A program made the translations under genes and the position numbers. The notes below the pieces were generated by a model. It was not told the origin of the DNA. It made no database searches and worked only from the letters and a program-made list of their open reading frames with translations. From Anaerolineales bacterium (lineage in GTDB: Bacteria; Chloroflexota; Anaerolineae; Anaerolineales; DRMV01), in assembly GCA_027023425.1 (NCBI GenBank), contig JALVVL010000022.1:48210-112209 (forward strand): a stretch of 64,000 nt of DNA. Reading direction: 5' to 3'. Of the stretch, positions 63,574-64,000 are shown piece after piece. How positions within the stretch are numbered: position 1 is the first letter of the stretch; every line of letters begins with the position of its first letter.

Positions 63574-63877
63574 ATCACCAAGAGAGAACCACAGATTACA
63601 CAGAAAAAACCACAGATTAGCGCAGATTTTTTCTGTGTTCTCTGCAAATTTCCGTGTTTTCTGTGTTTTCCCGCTCTACCTACGACGCAACAATCCAACG
63701 ACTCAACGACTCAACAACTCAACGACCTAACGACCTAACCACCTAACCACCTAACCACCTAACGACTCAACGCCCCAATCCCTCAATACCTCAATCCCTT
63801 TCCCTTTCTGTGTTCTCTGTAAATTTCTGTGTCTTCTGTGGTTTCAATCATCCAATCAGTGTAAATCTGTGTCAATA
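63574..63877. repeat. Repeat island 9
   Basis: CGCCAAAATCACCAAGAGAG, CACAGATTACACAGAAAAAACCACAGATTAGC, the CTACCTACGACGCAACAATCC run with CAACGACTCAACGACC and CCTAACCACCTAACC units, CTCAATACCTCAATCCC, CTGTGTTCTCTGTAAATTTC, and a last CAATCAGTGTAAATCTGTGTCAAT. It ends right where the leader RNA promoter begins. Confidence 0.9.
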
Positions 63878-63878
63878 G

Positions 63879-63970
63879 TATGATAAAGACAGGGGGCGGG
63901 TGCGGCAGGTCGGTAGTGAAATGGTCCTTTGAGACCGGCACAGAGTGAAGGCCGCCGCACCCGTTTTCAA
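63879..63970 (+). ncRNA. Putative structured leader RNA at the window edge
   Basis: TATGAT at 63879-63884 is a good -10. The predicted RNA starts near 63891 and folds: outer stem CGGGTGCGGC / GCCGCACCCG (10 bp, perfect; 63897-63906 and 63954-63963) followed by TTTTC, and inside it GTCGGT/ACCGGC and a GGTC-CTTTGA-GACC hairpin. The inner loop resembles the PyrR-binding loop (UCCNGNGAG) with one change. It may be a leader/attenuator of the gene beyond the window. I could not match it to a known riboswitch. Confidence 0.45.
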
Positions 63971-64000
63971 AGTAATCCGAACAGTTACCAGGGTCACGAA

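Noticed and set aside
63879-63970. SRP RNA, SAM, TPP, cobalamin or c-di-GMP riboswitch
   Set aside because: None of the conserved core sequences (e.g. GGTCAGGTCCGGAAGG, CTGAGA, GCCACTG) is present.

Overview
This 64 kb window looks like chromosomal core sequence from a bacterium of the Chloroflexota, probably Anaerolineae. That placement is inference from gene content: SecG next to a peptide-type solute-binding protein, several PMT-like membrane glycosyltransferases, MeaB plus a split B12 subunit, two-subunit anaerobic fumarase, and a LexA gene with a Gram-positive-type SOS box. No rRNA or other decisive marker is present. GC content is fairly high, genes are tightly packed in short operons on both strands, and most gaps over 200 bp are filled by one peculiar family of short iterated repeats.

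Layout. 1-5.7 kb (+): end of a membrane glycosyltransferase, cmk, plsC, a small membrane protein, a repeat island, then secG and a solute-binding lipoprotein-like gene behind a near-consensus promoter. 5.7-14.4 kb (-): one tight gene run, read from the right: a NifU-like protein lacking the usual cysteines, a second PlsC, Mn-type pyrophosphatase, an AAA ATPase translationally coupled to a small PD-(D/E)XK-like protein, and a molybdenum hydroxylase (fused FAD/2Fe-2S subunit, a membrane protein, Mo subunit). 14.6-19.3 kb: divergent acpS and birA, a DMT permease, an unknown membrane protein and pyk. 19.4-23.6 kb (-): CoA-transferase, alanine dehydrogenase, argF. 23.7-33.7 kb: a diverged NDP-kinase-like protein, two membrane glycosyltransferases, a CheY-like regulator, tRNA-His, thioredoxin, prs, meaB with a B12 subunit, lexA, and tRNA-Phe, -Gly and -Cys. 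33.7-47.7 kb: fumarase subunits, an NYN-domain protein, two histidine kinases, nth, asparaginase, a degenerate MBL-fold protein, thrC, lon, folC. 47.9-52.3 kb: 8-oxoguanine deaminase, adenine deaminase and an MBL hydrolase. 52.6-64 kb: gluzincin peptidase, HEAT-repeat protein, site-2 protease, ABC-class ATPase, hbd and thiolase, a HIT protein, a NarL-type two-component pair, a final repeat island, and the start of a structured leader RNA.

Themes. The molybdenum hydroxylase, 8-oxoguanine deaminase and adenine deaminase together suggest purine salvage or catabolism. Alanine dehydrogenase, CoA-transferase, thiolase, 3-hydroxybutyryl-CoA dehydrogenase, fumarase and MeaB/B12 suggest a fermentative or anaerobic heterotroph that uses amino acids and short acyl-CoAs.

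Most interesting points: (1) the coupled AAA ATPase and PD-(D/E)XK-like pair, a candidate defence or DNA-processing module; (2) the iterated repeat islands, with a nearly perfect tandem duplication; (3) two copies of a 155-bp MITE, each just upstream of a gene; (4) a structured leader RNA at the right edge; (5) an NDP-kinase-like protein with a large insertion. No CRISPR array, transposase, integrase or rRNA was seen.
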